Below, piece by piece: positions 19,212 to 29,850 of a stretch of DNA of 64,000 nt (the stretch's first letter is position 1; each line of letters starts with the position of its first letter). Source of the stretch: Acidovorax sp. (lineage in GTDB: Bacteria; Pseudomonadota; Gammaproteobacteria; Burkholderiales; Burkholderiaceae_C); NCBI GenBank assembly GCA_031277855.1, contig JAITLO010000015.1, positions 1 to 64,000 on the forward strand, given 5' to 3'. Both the position numbers and the translations under genes were made by a program. A model generated the notes under the pieces. It did no database searches, was not told the origin of the DNA, and saw only the letters and a program-made list of their open reading frames with translations.

Positions 19212-20025
19212 GCGGCGCTCCGTCATACCAGGTCGACACCAGGCCCAGCGCCGCTACGGCACGCTGCCAACGGCGCTCCAGGCTGCCATCGACCTGCGCG
19301 CCCGCGCTTTCTACCTTGCAGTCGCCCGGCGCCACGCTGGCATCGACCGACCATTCGATCTTGGGCTGGGGAAACTCTGCCTTCAGCGCGGTTTGCAGCT
19401 GTGCCCAGTCCTGGGGGTTGATGCGTACCGTGGTGGGCTTGGATTCGGCCGACAGCATGTCCAGGGCCTCGCGCACCACGGGCAGCAAGGCCTGGGGATT
19501 GCTGCGCAGCTCCTGGCGCACCACCTGGCGGGCGATATCGCAGGCCAGTTGCAACACATCGGGCGCCATGCGCTGCTGCATGCCTTGCACATCGCGCTGC
19601 GCGGCCTGCAGCACGCCTTGCAACTGGCTGGCAATTTGCTGGCCCTGCTGCGCCTGGTAGTCCTGCATTTTTTGCTGCCACTCGGCAGCTGCCTGCTGCA
19701 CGCCTTCCTGGTGCCCTTGTGCATGGCCCAGCTCCAGCCCCTGCTGGTAGCCTGCGGCATGGGCATCCTGGCGTGCCAGCTCCAGCCGCTCCTGCACCTC
19801 TTCCTCCGGCACCTGCACCACAGGCTCATCCGCAGACTCCTCTACCGAGGGCTGCGACGCCAGCGGTGGCGGCGGGGTGAGCAAATCCTGCAGCGTGTCG
19901 AACTCCTGCAACACTGCCGCACCGCTTGCGGAGCGGGCATGTTCCACATCGTCGAAGCGCCACTGGCGTACGGTCTGGCCGTCGATTTCTTCGCTGGGAA
20001 TAAAGCGTGCGTAATGGTTGGTCAT
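19204..20025 (-). CDS. fliH: FliH, flagellar export ATPase regulator
   Basis: The negative regulator and C-ring tether of FliI, 273 residues. An acidic N-terminal part is followed by a long Gln/Ala-rich helical region ([17 protein letters not shown], GxxxG-like repeats typical of FliH) and a C-terminal domain. GAGGAA precedes the ATG. It lies between fliG and fliI and overlaps the fliI start by eight bases. Confidence 0.93.
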   Translation of the reverse strand: MTNHYARFIPSEEIDGQTVRQWRFDDVEHARSASGAAVLQEFDTLQDLLTPPPPLASQPSVEESADEPVVQVPEEEVQERLELARQDAHAAGYQQGLELGHAQGHQEGVQQAAAEWQQKMQDYQAQQGQQIASQLQGVLQAAQRDVQGMQQRMAPDVLQLACDIARQVVRQELRSNPQALLPVVREALDMLSAESKPTTVRINPQDWAQLQTALKAEFPQPKIEWSVDASVAPGDCKVESAGAQVDGSLERRWQRAVAALGLVSTWYDGAPHG

Positions 20026-20035
20026 GCCTTATTCC

Positions 20036-21031
20036 TCAGACGAAGCTGTCTTCGGCACCGCCGCCCAGACTGATCTGGTTTTCGTCGGCCAGGCGACGCA
20101 CCACCTTGAGAATTTCCTTTTGCTGCGCCTCCACCTCGGACAGGCGCATGGGACCACGCGACTCCAGATCTTCGCGCAGCGCAGCGGCGGCACGCATGGA
20201 CATATTGGCCAGGATCTTGTCACGCACTTCCATGGAGCCGCCCTTGAGGGAGACGATCAGCGTCTCGGATGGCACCTCGCGCAGCACCAGCTGCAGCGAG
20301 CGGTCGTCCAGCTTGACCAGGTCGTCGAACACGAACATCTTGTCCATGATCTTCTGTGCCAGGTCGGCGTCGTAATTGCGAATGGTGTCCAGCACCGCCA
20401 CATCGGCGTTGCCACCCAGCTGGTTGATGATTTCGGCCGCGGTCTTGACCCCGCCCAGCGAGGTCTTGCGAATCTTGTCGCCACCCGCCAGCACCTTGTA
20501 GAGCACCTCGTTGAGGTCTTTCAAGGCAGAGGGCTGGATACCTTCCAAGGTGGCCACACGCAGCATCACCTCGCTGCGCAAACGCTCGGGCAGCTGCATC
20601 AGCACGGCAGCGGCCTGCTCAAACTCCAGGTGCACCAGGATGGCGGCCACGATCTGCGGGTGCTCGTTGCGCAGCAGCTCGGCCACCGACACCGGGTCCA
20701 TCCACTTCAGGCTTTCAATGCCCGAGACATCGCCGCCCTGCAAGATGCGGTCCAGCAGCAGCGCTGCCTTGTCATCGCCCAGGGCACGGCGCAGCACCGA
20801 CTTCACATAGTCGCTGGCGTCTTCCACCAGCAGGCTTTGCGCCGCGCAGTCGTCGGTAAAGCGGGAAATCACAAAGTCCACTTTTTCACGCGACACGCCA
20901 CGCATGCGGGCGATGGTTTCGCCCAGCTTTTGCACTTCCTTGGGCGATAGGTGTTTGAACACCTCGGCCGCCTCCTCCTCGCCCAGGGACATCAGCAAAA
21001 TGGCGGCGTCGTTCAGACCACGGTCATCCAT
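20036..21031 (-). CDS. fliG: FliG, flagellar motor switch and torque protein
   Basis: A C-ring protein of 331 residues that touches the stator. It shows the FliG N domain (DAAILLMSLGEEEAAEVFKHL), the EHPQ motif (LRNEHPQIVAAIL) and the C-terminal torque helix with charged residues (KLDDRSLQLVLREV; RAAAALREDLESRGPMRLSEVE). An earlier TTG is in frame, but the ATG with GAGA upstream gives the family N-terminus. Confidence 0.96.
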   Translation of the reverse strand: MDDRGLNDAAILLMSLGEEEAAEVFKHLSPKEVQKLGETIARMRGVSREKVDFVISRFTDDCAAQSLLVEDASDYVKSVLRRALGDDKAALLLDRILQGGDVSGIESLKWMDPVSVAELLRNEHPQIVAAILVHLEFEQAAAVLMQLPERLRSEVMLRVATLEGIQPSALKDLNEVLYKVLAGGDKIRKTSLGGVKTAAEIINQLGGNADVAVLDTIRNYDADLAQKIMDKMFVFDDLVKLDDRSLQLVLREVPSETLIVSLKGGSMEVRDKILANMSMRAAAALREDLESRGPMRLSEVEAQQKEILKVVRRLADENQISLGGGAEDSFV

Positions 21032-21071
21032 AAAAATCTCTTTGTGTGTGGTGTGCAATCAAGGAGTCGTG

Positions 21072-22769
21072 TCAGGACGCCTCGCCATTGATCCAGGTCT
21101 TGACGATATTGGCCACTGCAATCGGGTTTTGCTTGGCCAGGGCACGCGCCTGCTCCAGGCGCACCTGCTCGGCCGTGGGCTGACCGGGCTCCAGCGGAGC
21201 CGCCAGTGCCGGGCGCTCCAGCTCGTCGGCCGCCACCAGGTCCACGGCCTGGGCTTCTTGTTTCTTCTGCTTGCGGCGGCGCAGCAACAGACCCAGCAGC
21301 ACCACGGCGGCGGCAATGCCCAGGCCCACAGGCCAGGCCAGGGTCTTGGCCAGCTCAATGGTTTCAGGCTGGCGCCACAGCGGCAGGTCCACATGCTGCA
21401 CCTTTTCCGTCAGGAAAGGGGTGTTCATCAGGTTCACCGAGTCGCCACGCTCGCTGTTAAAGCCGATCGTCTCGCGCACCAGGGCCAGCATCTGGGCTTG
21501 TTGTTCGGCCGGCAGCGCCTTGGGCGCAGCAGCTTCTTCACCAGCAGCTGCCGTCACCGGCAGGTAGTTCACCACCACGGCCGCGGTCAGGCGCTTGATG
21601 CCGCCGGTGCTGTTGCGGGTCACGCGCACGGTCTTGTCGACCTCGTAGTTGGTGACCGACTCACGCTTGCTGCCAGGAATGGCCATGAAGTCGGCCTTCT
21701 GCGGGCCGTTGGCGGCCTGCAGCACGGGGGCTGCGTTGTTGTTGATGGGTGCCTGGTTGGGCTGGGGCGGCTGGTTGCTGGTCGCACCGGGCACGCCGGT
21801 GGGGGGCTGGGGCTTTTGCTCGCCGGTGCTCTCCACCGTCTGCTGGCTGCGCACGGCGCTGGGCGCCTGACCCTGGTTGGGGTTGTGCTGTTCGGTGGTG
21901 GACTCGGTCTGCGAGAAGTCCAGTTCGGCCGTCACCTGGGCTTTGACATTGCCCTTGCCCACCACGGGCTCCAGGATGTCGAGAATGCGCTGGGTGTATT
22001 GTTTTTCCAGTTGCTGCTGGAACATCAGCTGCTGCAGGTCCACGGCAGTGTCCTTGCCATCGGGCGACTGCGACAGCAGCTTGCCGCTGTCGTCCAGCAC
22101 ACTAACGGCCGAGGGCAGCATTTCCGGCACGCTGGAAGACACCAGATGCACGATGCCGGCAATCTGGGTGCGGTCCAGCACGCGACCGGGGTAAAGCGTC
22201 AGCAGCACCGATGCCGTGGGCTTTTGCTGCTCACGGAAAAAACCGTTCTGATTGGGCATGGCCAGGTGCACGCGGGCGTTTTGCACCGCAGACAGGCCTT
22301 GAATGGAGCGCGTCAGCTCACCTTCCAGCGCACGCTGGTAATTGACCCGCTCCTGGAACTGGGTGATGCCGAACTTGCTGCCTTCCATGATTTCAAAACC
22401 CGAGACCGAGCCCTTGGGCAGGCCTTGCGTGGCCAGCTTCAGGCGCACGTCGTGCACGCGATCGGCCGGAATCATGATGGCGCCACCACCTTCGGTGTAC
22501 TTATAGGGCACGTTCATGCCCGTCAGCTGGGCCACGATGGCACCGCCATCCTTGTCGCTCAGGTTGGAAAACAGCACACGGTAATCTGGCTGGCGGCTGT
22601 AGAAGAAGGCGGCCGCCAGGCCGGCCACCACCAGCGCAGCCACCGCGCCCCAGCGCAGGCGCTGGCCACGGTCCATGCCGTTGAAGCGCTGCTGCCATTG
22701 GGCAGGCATGGCAGATGCCTGGGTGACGGCGGGCGGCGAATTTTCAGGGACTGGTGCGACAGCTGACAT
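21072..22769 (-). CDS. fliF: FliF, flagellar MS-ring protein
   Basis: Forms the MS ring in the inner membrane, 565 residues. It has transmembrane helices near residues 38-58 and near residue 460, ring-building motifs ([32 protein letters not shown]), a Pro/Gln-rich linker, and a C-terminal FliG-binding tail. The ATG chosen has GGAAGA upstream. A longer frame adds 32 unrelated residues. It is the first gene of the minus-strand block, divergent from fliE. Confidence 0.95.
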   Translation of the reverse strand: MSAVAPVPENSPPAVTQASAMPAQWQQRFNGMDRGQRLRWGAVAALVVAGLAAAFFYSRQPDYRVLFSNLSDKDGGAIVAQLTGMNVPYKYTEGGGAIMIPADRVHDVRLKLATQGLPKGSVSGFEIMEGSKFGITQFQERVNYQRALEGELTRSIQGLSAVQNARVHLAMPNQNGFFREQQKPTASVLLTLYPGRVLDRTQIAGIVHLVSSSVPEMLPSAVSVLDDSGKLLSQSPDGKDTAVDLQQLMFQQQLEKQYTQRILDILEPVVGKGNVKAQVTAELDFSQTESTTEQHNPNQGQAPSAVRSQQTVESTGEQKPQPPTGVPGATSNQPPQPNQAPINNNAAPVLQAANGPQKADFMAIPGSKRESVTNYEVDKTVRVTRNSTGGIKRLTAAVVVNYLPVTAAAGEEAAAPKALPAEQQAQMLALVRETIGFNSERGDSVNLMNTPFLTEKVQHVDLPLWRQPETIELAKTLAWPVGLGIAAAVVLLGLLLRRRKQKKQEAQAVDLVAADELERPALAAPLEPGQPTAEQVRLEQARALAKQNPIAVANIVKTWINGEAS

Positions 22770-22952
22770 GGGGTCTTCCAAAACAGAAAGATCAGGCCCG
22801 ACACGGAGCCCAACGTGTTCCCGATTATTCAAATTCCCCTTACCCGTGTTCGCCCAATAAGGCACGGCTTTTCCGCTTTATTCCCGCAGCTGTGCCGGCC
22901 TGGTCGCATTTACGATTGCTCACATTACTCCAGCTACGACCAGGAATACACC

Positions 22953-23273
22953 ATGGACCTCCGTCTCAACAGCGCGACTTCTCCCGTCTCTGCCGGCGCC
23001 GATCTGGCCAGCAAGCTGACCCGCCCGCTGCAAAAGGCAGAGGCCCAGGGCCACGGTTTCAGCGCCGAGCTGGAAAGCGCGCTGCGCTCGGTCAGCGCGG
23101 CGCAAAACCATTCTTCCCATCTGCAAAAAGAAGTGCAGCTGGAAAACCCGGCCGTCAGCCTGGAAGAAACCATGGTGGCCATGCAAAAGGCACAAATCGG
23201 CTTCCAGGCCTCGCTGCATGTGCGCAACCGCCTGGTGCAGGCTTATAGCGACATCATGGGAATGCAGGTCTGA
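22953..23273 (+). CDS. fliE: FliE, flagellar hook-basal body adaptor
   Basis: Links the MS ring to the rod. It has 106 residues with the FliE C-terminal pattern ([31 protein letters not shown]). AGGAA lies before the ATG. A longer upstream frame is not FliE-like. It is transcribed alone and divergently from fliF. The 183-base gap between them should hold both promoters, but I see no clear sigma-28 or sigma-54 site. Confidence 0.94.
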   Translation: MDLRLNSATSPVSAGADLASKLTRPLQKAEAQGHGFSAELESALRSVSAAQNHSSHLQKEVQLENPAVSLEETMVAMQKAQIGFQASLHVRNRLVQAYSDIMGMQV

Positions 23274-23276
23274 CGC

Positions 23277-23390
23277 TCCCCCCTGAGCCGCCTGCGGCGG
23301 CTTCCCCTGAAATAGGGAGACAAGGGGACGGCAGCCTTTGCTGCGGGGCGGCGCGGCCGGCGTAGGCCCTTGCTCGCTGTCTGCTGGCGA
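23277..23390 (+). repeat. family A structured intergenic element, copy 2
   Basis: It begins three bases after the fliE stop and reads in the same direction. Stem I is AGCCGCC/GGCGGCT. Stem II is closed by CCCC/GGGG with an altered interior. Stem III is GGCAGC/GCTGTC with one G-U. It carries the extra insert found also in copy 3 (GCGCGGCCGGCGTAG) in the apical loop. A hairpin of family D follows (about 23434-23475). Confidence 0.75.
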
Positions 23391-23562
23391 AAGGGGCGGC
23401 AGCGATGCTCTTGCGCCGCGCACCTGCCTTGCTCCCTCGCCCGCTTGCGGGAGAGGGTGGGGTTGAGGGGCTCCCGGCAAGGTGCAATGCCTGAGTACGC
23501 CCCTCCCTGCGTGAGTCGCCAGCGGTTGTATGCGATGCGTCGCAAATCCATAGGTCAATAAA

Positions 23563-23587
23563 AAAGGAGCGCTTGAAGCGCTCCTTT
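23563..23587. terminator. bidirectional intrinsic terminator
   Basis: AAAGGAGCGC and GCGCTCCTTT pair with a 5-base loop. An A-run lies before it and T-rich sequence after it, so it could stop both fliE transcripts and those from the pseudouridine synthase gene. Confidence 0.7.
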
Positions 23588-23688
23588 GCTTGTTTGCAGA
23601 ACAGTAGGGGCCCGTGTCCCGGACCAATGCCGGCCGGAGTGGGCTTTTGCCATTGCGCACACGCCCCATCACAACCCACAACACCCAG

Positions 23689-23795
23689 ACGGTGCTTCAG
23701 GCGCGGCGCGCGCCCGCAGACAGTATGGGCATACGGCCAGGGCGCGCAACAAAGCATCAAGCGCCGTATGGGCGCCTCACCACGAGGCGCCACAT
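23689..23795 (-). repeat. family B structured intergenic element, copy 1
   Basis: It begins about 15 bases after the pseudouridine synthase stop and reads the same way. Outer stem (minus strand): ACGGCGCTT with AAGCACCGT. Inner stem: GCGCGCCC with GGGCGCGC. The matching stems in copy 2 differ but are also complementary. Much of the loop sequence (CTGTCTGCGGGCG; GTTGTGGG) is conserved. Confidence 0.75.
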
Positions 23796-23810
23796 CCAGC
23801 AGATTGAGGC

Positions 23811-25754
23811 TTAAAACTGCTCGTCGGCGCCCAGGTAGCGCCATTGGCCCACGGGCAGATTGCCCAGCACCACCTTGCCGATGCGGATGCGCTTGAGGCC
23901 CACCACATACAGGCCCACCTGTTCGCACATGCGGCGGATCTGGCGTTTCTTGCCCTCGGTCAGCACAAAGCGCAGCTGCTCGGGGTTTTGCCAGTCCACT
24001 TGCGCGGGCTGCAGCGGCTCGCCATCGAGCTCCAGGCCGTGGCGCAGCAGTGCCAGTTGCTCGGCGGGGAAGACGGACTGGATATCCACTTCGCGGCCTT
24101 GGTAGGTCACGCGCACCAGGTATTCCTTGTCCATGGTGGAGTCTTCGCCAATGATTTGGCGGGCCACGCGGCCGTCCTGGGTCAGCACCAGCAGGCCCAC
24201 GGAGTCAATGTCCAGACGGCCGCAGGGTGCCAGACCCTTGAGCTGGCTGAAGTTGAAGTGGGTCTTGCTGTGGTCGTGATTCCAGCGCGTTTGCGGGTTG
24301 ATCAGCACCACGGCGGGCTCGTGGCCGTCTTCGGCCTGGCCGCTGACATAGCCCACGGGCTTGTGCAGCAAGATGGTGACCTGCTGGTCCTGGCGGTCCT
24401 GGGCAGCGCGGTCGATCTCGATGCGATCGCCCGGCACCACCATCTGGCCCATCACAGCGACAGAGCCGTTGACCTTGACCCAGCCGTTTTCCACCCACTC
24501 ATCGGCCTCGCGGCGCGAGCACATGCCCAGCTCGGCCATGCGCTTGTTGATGCGGGACTCGCCGGGGCGTGCGTCGGCACGCGGCTCGGCAGCTTCGGGC
24601 GGACGCGTCACCTTGATGGGCGCAGCCTTGCCACCCAGCTCGGCGGGAGCGCGGTAGGTACGGATGCCGCCGTAGGAGCGCTCCTCGCCCGGCTTGGGGC
24701 CGGCGCGGCGCTCTGCGCGGTAGTCCTCGCGGCTGCGGTTGTCCTGGCGCGGCGCACGGTCATCGCCATAAGAACGAGGTTCGCTGCGATGTTCAGAACG
24801 GCGTTCGCTGCGTTCACCGCGTGGGCCATCGCCACGGTCATCACGGCGGGGCTGGTAGGGGCGATCGCCACGGCCAAAGCCGCCTTCGCCACGCTGGTCT
24901 CGGCCTTGGCCGTCCCGCAGTGCATAGGGACGGCTGGGGCGGTCCGTGCGCTCAAAACGCTCACCGCCGCGATCGCCACGGAAGCCTTCGCTGCGGTCGT
25001 CACGGCGGGGCTGGTAGGGGCGATCCGGGCGACCAAAACCGCCTTCGCCACGGCTGTCGCGGCCCTGGCCTTCACGCGGGGTATAGGGACGGCTGGGTCG
25101 GTCCGAACGCTCAAAACGCTCACCGCCGCGATCGCCTCGGTCACTGCGGTCGCCGCGCGGTGCAAAGCCTTCGCGATCGCCACGGAAGCCTTCGCTGCGG
25201 TCATCGCGGCGGGGCTGGTAGGGGCGGTCAGCACGGCCAAAACCGCCTTCGCTGCGGCTGTCGCGGCCCTGGCCTTCACGCGGGGTATAGGGGCGGCTGG
25301 GCCGGTCCGAACGCTCAAAACGCTCGCCACCGCGGTCGCCACGGTCACTGCGGTCGCCGCGCGGTGCAAAACCTTCGCGCTCGCCACGGAAGCCTTCGTT
25401 GCGGTCGTCACGGCGGGGCTGGTAGGGGCGGTCCGGGCGGCCAAAGCCACCTTCGCCGCGGTTGTCACGGCCCTGGCCGTCACGCGCTGCGTAAGGGCGG
25501 CTGGGGCGGTCGGAACGTTCGTTGCGCTCACCGCGGGCGGCATAGCCCTCGCGGTCGCCACGGTGATCGTTGCGGCGCGGTGCGGCCGGGCGGCGGTCGT
25601 TGTCGCGTCGTCCAGCGCCGGAGGCGCCGGCACGGGGACCGGGCTTGCGGGCTGCGGGCGCCGCGACAGGCGCGGCGGCAGGGGCTTTCACGCGCAGCGT
25701 GGCCCGGGATGCGGAATTGTCCGCATCGTTGGATTTGGGTGGTGTCGAGGACAT
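23811..25754 (-). CDS. 23S rRNA pseudouridine synthase (RluB/RluF type) with Arg/Asp/Gly tandem-repeat N-terminus
   Basis: A 647-residue protein whose last 250 residues are a complete RsuA/RluB/E/F-type enzyme: an S4 domain ([23 protein letters not shown]), catalytic Asp515 ([15 protein letters not shown]) and [24 protein letters not shown]. The C-terminal half most resembles RluF. The first 390 residues are disordered. Residues 81-307 are tandem repeats of about 68 residues rich in R, D, G, F and Y. Such tails can bind RNA or drive condensation. E. coli RluF is about 290 residues. Confidence 0.9.
   Translation of the reverse strand: MSSTPPKSNDADNSASRATLRVKAPAAAPVAAPAARKPGPRAGASGAGRRDNDRRPAAPRRNDHRGDREGYAARGERNERSDRPSRPYAARDGQGRDNRGEGGFGRPDRPYQPRRDDRNEGFRGEREGFAPRGDRSDRGDRGGERFERSDRPSRPYTPREGQGRDSRSEGGFGRADRPYQPRRDDRSEGFRGDREGFAPRGDRSDRGDRGGERFERSDRPSRPYTPREGQGRDSRGEGGFGRPDRPYQPRRDDRSEGFRGDRGGERFERTDRPSRPYALRDGQGRDQRGEGGFGRGDRPYQPRRDDRGDGPRGERSERRSEHRSEPRSYGDDRAPRQDNRSREDYRAERRAGPKPGEERSYGGIRTYRAPAELGGKAAPIKVTRPPEAAEPRADARPGESRINKRMAELGMCSRREADEWVENGWVKVNGSVAVMGQMVVPGDRIEIDRAAQDRQDQQVTILLHKPVGYVSGQAEDGHEPAVVLINPQTRWNHDHSKTHFNFSQLKGLAPCGRLDIDSVGLLVLTQDGRVARQIIGEDSTMDKEYLVRVTYQGREVDIQSVFPAEQLALLRHGLELDGEPLQPAQVDWQNPEQLRFVLTEGKKRQIRRMCEQVGLYVVGLKRIRIGKVVLGNLPVGQWRYLGADEQF
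24834..25514 (-). repeat. in-frame tandem repeat, about 204 bp period
   Basis: It encodes residues 81-307 of the pseudouridine synthase. Units begin at residues 81, 149, 217 and 270 with (S/T)DRPSRPY. The first two units are 68 residues, the third is 53 (it lacks a 15-residue part) and the fourth is partial. Near-identical units in frame imply recent duplication and make copy-number change likely. Confidence 0.9.
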
Positions 25755-25761
25755 GGGGGCG

Positions 25762-26607
25762 CTATTGTCGCGCTACTGCCGATTCCCCAGCGCTCACCTG
25801 GCCCTTGTGTACCTGTTCTGTACGGGGCTTTAGCACCTGGCGACCGGGCTCGAACACCCGGTTGCGCAAGGCCGTCAGGTCCAGCACGCGCAGGCCGCCG
25901 TACTCCACCTGGATGACGCCCTCGGCCTCCAGCGCGGCCAGGGCCTCGTTGACACGCTGGCGCGACAGGCCCACCAGATAGGCCAGCTCTTGCTGGGTGA
26001 TGCGCAGCACCAGGCCTACGCCGGGATAGAGCACGGGGTTGAACAAGGCGGCCAGGCTGCGCGCCACGCGCACCTCGGGGTTGTTGAGGCGGTCGATTTC
26101 GCGCGCTGCAATGAACTGGCCCAGACGCTCGTTGAGCTGGTTCATCACAAAGCGGTTAAAGCCTATGGAGTGGTCCAGCAACCAGTGAAAAGTGTCCACT
26201 GGCAGACCGGCCACCACGCTTTTGCGCAGGGCCTGGATGTTGTAGCGATAGGGTTCGCGCTTGAGCGCCGTACCTTCGCCAAACCAGCCCCCGGGAGGCA
26301 CGCCGGTGAACGTCATGGTCAGGCCCTGGGCGTTGTCGGCACTCATCTTGAGCAGGCCCTCGATCAGCCCCATCCAGTAGGTAACGGCACGGCCCATGGT
26401 GCAGATCAGCTCCCCCGTCTCGACTTCGACCACCTGCAGATCGGCCACGGCACGTTCGCGCTCTGCCGGCTGCAGCAGGCGCAGCCAGGGAATGCCATCC
26501 AGTTCGTGGGGCGTGGGCCCGCGGCGACGTTGGTGAAGAGTGGAAGAGGATGGTGAAGACGAACGCATGGTGCGTGAGCATGGCCTGTTCTGCACCTGCA
26601 CACCCAT
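25762..26607 (-). CDS. Crp/Fnr-family transcriptional regulator
   Basis: A protein of 281 residues: an N-terminal low-complexity stretch, a cNMP-binding-like beta domain ([33 protein letters not shown]), a dimerisation helix, and a C-terminal winged helix ([30 protein letters not shown]). There is no Fnr cysteine cluster, so oxygen sensing by Fe-S is unlikely. It is divergent from the acyl-CoA synthetase operon and may control it. The start chosen has GGGGGA upstream; an ATG 39 bases downstream is possible. Confidence 0.87.
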   Translation of the reverse strand: MGVQVQNRPCSRTMRSSSPSSSTLHQRRRGPTPHELDGIPWLRLLQPAERERAVADLQVVEVETGELICTMGRAVTYWMGLIEGLLKMSADNAQGLTMTFTGVPPGGWFGEGTALKREPYRYNIQALRKSVVAGLPVDTFHWLLDHSIGFNRFVMNQLNERLGQFIAAREIDRLNNPEVRVARSLAALFNPVLYPGVGLVLRITQQELAYLVGLSRQRVNEALAALEAEGVIQVEYGGLRVLDLTALRNRVFEPGRQVLKPRTEQVHKGQVSAGESAVARQ

Positions 26608-26884
26608 TGGGTTTTCCCCCAGGCTTGTATGCAGATCTTTCACCGTGGACAGCGCGCTACACCCGATGTGTTTGTGCATGAGTGTCTGAAAGTAAGCCTG
26701 TGCATGGCTGCCACAGCCCATGGCGCCTATGTCTATTGCTGATTTGACGCAATAACCAAGTAGCAATTTACGTCATCGTCTGACAAATTGAGCGCGTTTA
26801 CCCGATCAGGAGTTTCCCCCGGAAAGTCGTCGCAAAGACAACAAGACGTCAAACCGCTTCCTACTATCACTGCAAATACACCGC

Positions 26885-26910
26885 TGGCGTTGGGTATTGC
26901 TTCAACGCCA
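26885..26910. promoter_or_regulatory. 8-bp inverted repeat upstream of the acyl-CoA synthetase start
   Basis: TGGCGTTG (26885-26892) and CAACGCCA (26903-26910) are exact complements with a 10-base spacer, 33 bases before the ATG. It could be an operator, for example for the divergent Crp/Fnr regulator, or a leader hairpin. Confidence 0.35.
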
Positions 26911-26943
26911 TGGCCTGCAACCAGCATCCTGTGAGGAACCGGA

Positions 26944-28875
26944 ATGAGCAGCACATTCCCGCATCTGCTTCTGAAGCATGCCGCCGAGCGCCCCCAAGCG
27001 CCCGCGCTGCGTGAGAAGGAGTACGGCATCTGGCAAACCTGGACTTGGGAGGAAGTCGCCCGCGATGTGCGTGCCTTTGCCTGTGGTCTGGCCGATCTGG
27101 GTCTGAACAAGGGCCAGAACCTGGCCTTTATCAGCGACAACCGCCCCCATCTGTACATGGGCTTTGTGGCCGTGCAAAGCCTGGGCGCCGTGCCGATTCC
27201 GCTCTACCAGGACGCCGTGGCCCAGGAGATGACTTTTGTCATGCAGGACGCGGACATTGCTTTTGCCTTTGCCGAAAACCAGGAGCAGGTAGACAAGCTG
27301 CTGGAAGTGCGCGAGACCGTGCCCGGCATACGCCACATCATTTATGACGACCCACGCGGTCTGCGCAAATACGACCAGCCCGGCCTGATCAGCACCGAGC
27401 AGCTGATGGAGCGCGGCCGTGCCTGGGACCAGGCCCACCCCGGTGCCTGGGATGCGCTGGTCCAGCAGGTCAAGGCGGACGATGTCTCCGTCATCCTCTA
27501 CACCTCGGGCACCACGGGCAAACCCAAGGGCGTGTGCCAGACCCACCACAGCTTTGTGGGCTCGGCCCGGGGCGCGGTGGAGGTCGACGGCCTCAACCCC
27601 GCAGACAACGTCATCTCCTACCTGCCGCCGGCCTGGGTGGGCGACCATTTGTTCTCGCTGGCGCAATGGATGGTGGCGGGCTTCACCATCAACTGCCCCG
27701 AGTCGGCCAGCACCGTCAACATCGACCTGCGTGAGATCGGCCCCAGCTACTACTTCGCCCCGCCGCGCGTGTTTGAAGGCATGCTGACTTCGGTCTCCAT
27801 CCGCATGGAAGACGCAGCCCCCTTCAAGCAATGGCTCTACAACAAGAGCATGCAGCTGGCCAAGCGCGTGGGCGCCGACATTCTGGACGGCAAGCCCGTG
27901 GGCCTGCTCGATCGCATCCAATACAAGCTGGGCGATCTGCTGATCTACGGGCCGCTGCGCAATGTCATGGGGCTGTCGCGCATCCGCGTGGCCTACACGG
28001 CGGGCGCCGCCATTGGGCCGGATCTGTTCCGTTTCTTCCGCTCCATAGGCATCAACCTCAAGCAGCTCTACGGCCAGACCGAAACCTGCGCCTATGTCTG
28101 CATCCAGAAGAACGGCCAGGTCAAGCTCAACACCGTGGGCCAGGCAGCCCCCGGCATCGAGCTGAAGATTGCCGACAACGGCGAGGTGCTGGTCAAAGGC
28201 GTGTCGGTGCTCAAGGAGTACTACAAGCGCCCCGACGCCACGGCCGAGGTCATCGATGAAAACGGCTACTTCCACACCGGGGATGCCGGCGTGCTGGATG
28301 CCGACGGTCATCTGCGCATCATCGACCGCGCCAAGGACGTGGGTAAAACCAACACCGGCGCCATGTTTGCGCCCAACTACATCGAGAACAAGCTCAAGTT
28401 CTTCCCCCACATCAAGGAAGCCGTGTGCTTTGGCAACGGCCGTGACCAGGTCTGCGCCTTCATCAACATCGACTACGAGGCCGTGGGCAACTGGGCCGAG
28501 CGCCAGAACATTCCCTATGGCGGTTATGTGGACCTGGCCTCCAAGGCCAAGGTGTTGGAGCTGGTAGCCGACTGCATTGCCGAGGTGAATGCCGACCTGG
28601 CTTCCGAAGCCGGCATGGCCGACACCCAGGTGGCGCGCTTTTTGGTGCTGCACAAGGAGCTGGACCCCGATGACGACGAGCTGACCCGCACCCGCAAGGT
28701 GAGGCGCAACTTCATCGCCGACAAATACGGTGTGCTGGTGGATGCCCTGTATGGCGGCCGCAGCGAGCAATTCATCGAGACCCAGGTCAAGTTTGAAGAT
28801 GGGCGCACCGGCTCCGTCAGCGCCACGCTCCGCATTCTGGACGCCAAGACCCACCCGGCCACCAGCGCCGCCTGA
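26944..28875 (+). CDS. AMP-forming acyl-CoA synthetase (long-chain/FadD-like)
   Basis: Activates a carboxylic acid to its CoA thioester through an acyl-AMP. It has 643 residues with the AMP-binding signature (YTSGTTGKPKG), the YGQTE motif, GYFHTGD and a C-terminal catalytic region (DRAKDVGKTNTGAMFAPNYIENKL). It is the first gene of a plus-strand cluster with an ABC importer and a PaaK-like ligase, so the acid is probably what the importer takes up. The true substrate cannot be read from sequence. Confidence 0.9.
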   Translation: MSSTFPHLLLKHAAERPQAPALREKEYGIWQTWTWEEVARDVRAFACGLADLGLNKGQNLAFISDNRPHLYMGFVAVQSLGAVPIPLYQDAVAQEMTFVMQDADIAFAFAENQEQVDKLLEVRETVPGIRHIIYDDPRGLRKYDQPGLISTEQLMERGRAWDQAHPGAWDALVQQVKADDVSVILYTSGTTGKPKGVCQTHHSFVGSARGAVEVDGLNPADNVISYLPPAWVGDHLFSLAQWMVAGFTINCPESASTVNIDLREIGPSYYFAPPRVFEGMLTSVSIRMEDAAPFKQWLYNKSMQLAKRVGADILDGKPVGLLDRIQYKLGDLLIYGPLRNVMGLSRIRVAYTAGAAIGPDLFRFFRSIGINLKQLYGQTETCAYVCIQKNGQVKLNTVGQAAPGIELKIADNGEVLVKGVSVLKEYYKRPDATAEVIDENGYFHTGDAGVLDADGHLRIIDRAKDVGKTNTGAMFAPNYIENKLKFFPHIKEAVCFGNGRDQVCAFINIDYEAVGNWAERQNIPYGGYVDLASKAKVLELVADCIAEVNADLASEAGMADTQVARFLVLHKELDPDDDELTRTRKVRRNFIADKYGVLVDALYGGRSEQFIETQVKFEDGRTGSVSATLRILDAKTHPATSAA

Positions 28876-28895
28876 CCGCATAGAGACCAGCCGCC

Positions 28896-29681
28896 ATGAC
28901 AGACAAGAACATCGGCGATGTCATCTTGGACATCCAAAACATCAGCCTGCGCTTCGGCGGGGTGAAGGCCTTGACCGACATCTCGTTCAATGTGCGCGAG
29001 CATGAGATCCGCTCCATCATCGGCCCCAACGGCGCCGGCAAGAGCTCCATGCTCAACTGCATCAACGGGGTCTATACGCCGTCCGAAGGCTCCATCACCT
29101 TCCGTGGTCAAAAGTTCGACCATATGAACAGCCGCCAGGTGGCCGAGATGGGCGTGGCCCGCACCTTCCAGAACCTGGCGCTGTTCAAGGGCATGAGCGT
29201 GATCGACAATCTCATGACCGGCCGCAATCTGAAGATCAAGAGCAATCTCTTGATGCAGGCCCTGCGCTGGGGCCCTGCCGAGAAGGAAGAGATTGCCCAC
29301 CGCGAATTTGTAGAACACATCATCGACTTCCTGGAAATCCAGGCCTATCGCAAAACCCCCGTGGGCCAGCTGCCCTACGGCCTGCAAAAGCGCGTGGACC
29401 TGGGCCGGGCCCTGGCCATGGAGCCCCAGGTGCTTCTGCTGGACGAACCCATGGCCGGCATGAACGTGGAAGAGAAGCAGGACATGTGCCGCTTCATCCT
29501 GGACGTGAACGACGAGTTCGGCACCACCATCGTGCTGATCGAGCACGACATGGGCGTGGTGATGGACATCAGCGACCGCGTGGTGGTGCTGGACTACGGC
29601 AAAAAAATTGGCGATGGCGCCCCCGATGAGGTGCGCAACAACGAAGACGTGATCCGGGCTTATCTCGGCACGGGGCATTGA
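28896..29681 (+). CDS. ABC transporter ATPase, branched-chain amino acid type (LivG-like)
   Basis: A protein of 261 residues with Walker A (GPNGAGKSS), Q-loop, a signature motif variant (LPYGLQKRVDLGRALA), Walker B (VLLLDEPMAGMN) and the switch His (IEHDM). It pairs with the second ATPase further down the cluster. It begins 20 bases after the acyl-CoA synthetase and is followed by a family A plus D element before the permease. Confidence 0.92.
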   Translation: MTDKNIGDVILDIQNISLRFGGVKALTDISFNVREHEIRSIIGPNGAGKSSMLNCINGVYTPSEGSITFRGQKFDHMNSRQVAEMGVARTFQNLALFKGMSVIDNLMTGRNLKIKSNLLMQALRWGPAEKEEIAHREFVEHIIDFLEIQAYRKTPVGQLPYGLQKRVDLGRALAMEPQVLLLDEPMAGMNVEEKQDMCRFILDVNDEFGTTIVLIEHDMGVVMDISDRVVVLDYGKKIGDGAPDEVRNNEDVIRAYLGTGH

Positions 29682-29690
29682 CATGAGATA

Positions 29691-29850
29691 CCCCCTGAGT
29701 CGCCTTCGGCGCCATCCCCCAAGGGGGACGACAGCCTCGCTGCGGGGCGGCGCGGCCGGCGTAGGCCCTTGCTCGCTGTCCCTGAGCGGGGCCCGCGCCG
29801 GTTTTTCTCCCTCGCCCCTCTGGGGAGAGGGTGGGGGTGAGGGGCTTGCC
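29691..29850 (+). repeat. family A element copy 3 followed by family D hairpin
   Basis: It starts nine bases after the ATPase stop, in the same direction. Stem III is GACAGC/GCTGTC, with the 15-base loop insert. Stem II is shortened to CCCCC/GGGGG. Then a CTCCCTCGCCCCTC/GGGGAGAGGG hairpin and GTGGGGGTGAGGGG follow (family D). It separates livG from livH inside one presumed operon. Confidence 0.75.

Noticed and set aside
22770..22952. possible sigma-28 site CCCGATTA between fliF and fliE
   Set aside because: No TAAA element at the required distance. The match is too short to claim.
24834..25514. CRISPR array
   Set aside because: The repeats are about 204 bp, in frame, with no spacers. They encode protein repeats.
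23844..25916. 690-codon open frame on the plus strand opposite the pseudouridine synthase
   Set aside because: It arises from the repetitive GC-rich codons of the real gene. The translation is low-complexity His/Ala/Gly sequence with no family similarity, while the minus-strand frame has a full enzyme domain.
25762..26607. classical oxygen sensor Fnr
   Set aside because: The N-terminal cysteine cluster needed for the iron-sulphur sensor is absent, so only the Crp/Fnr superfamily is assigned.
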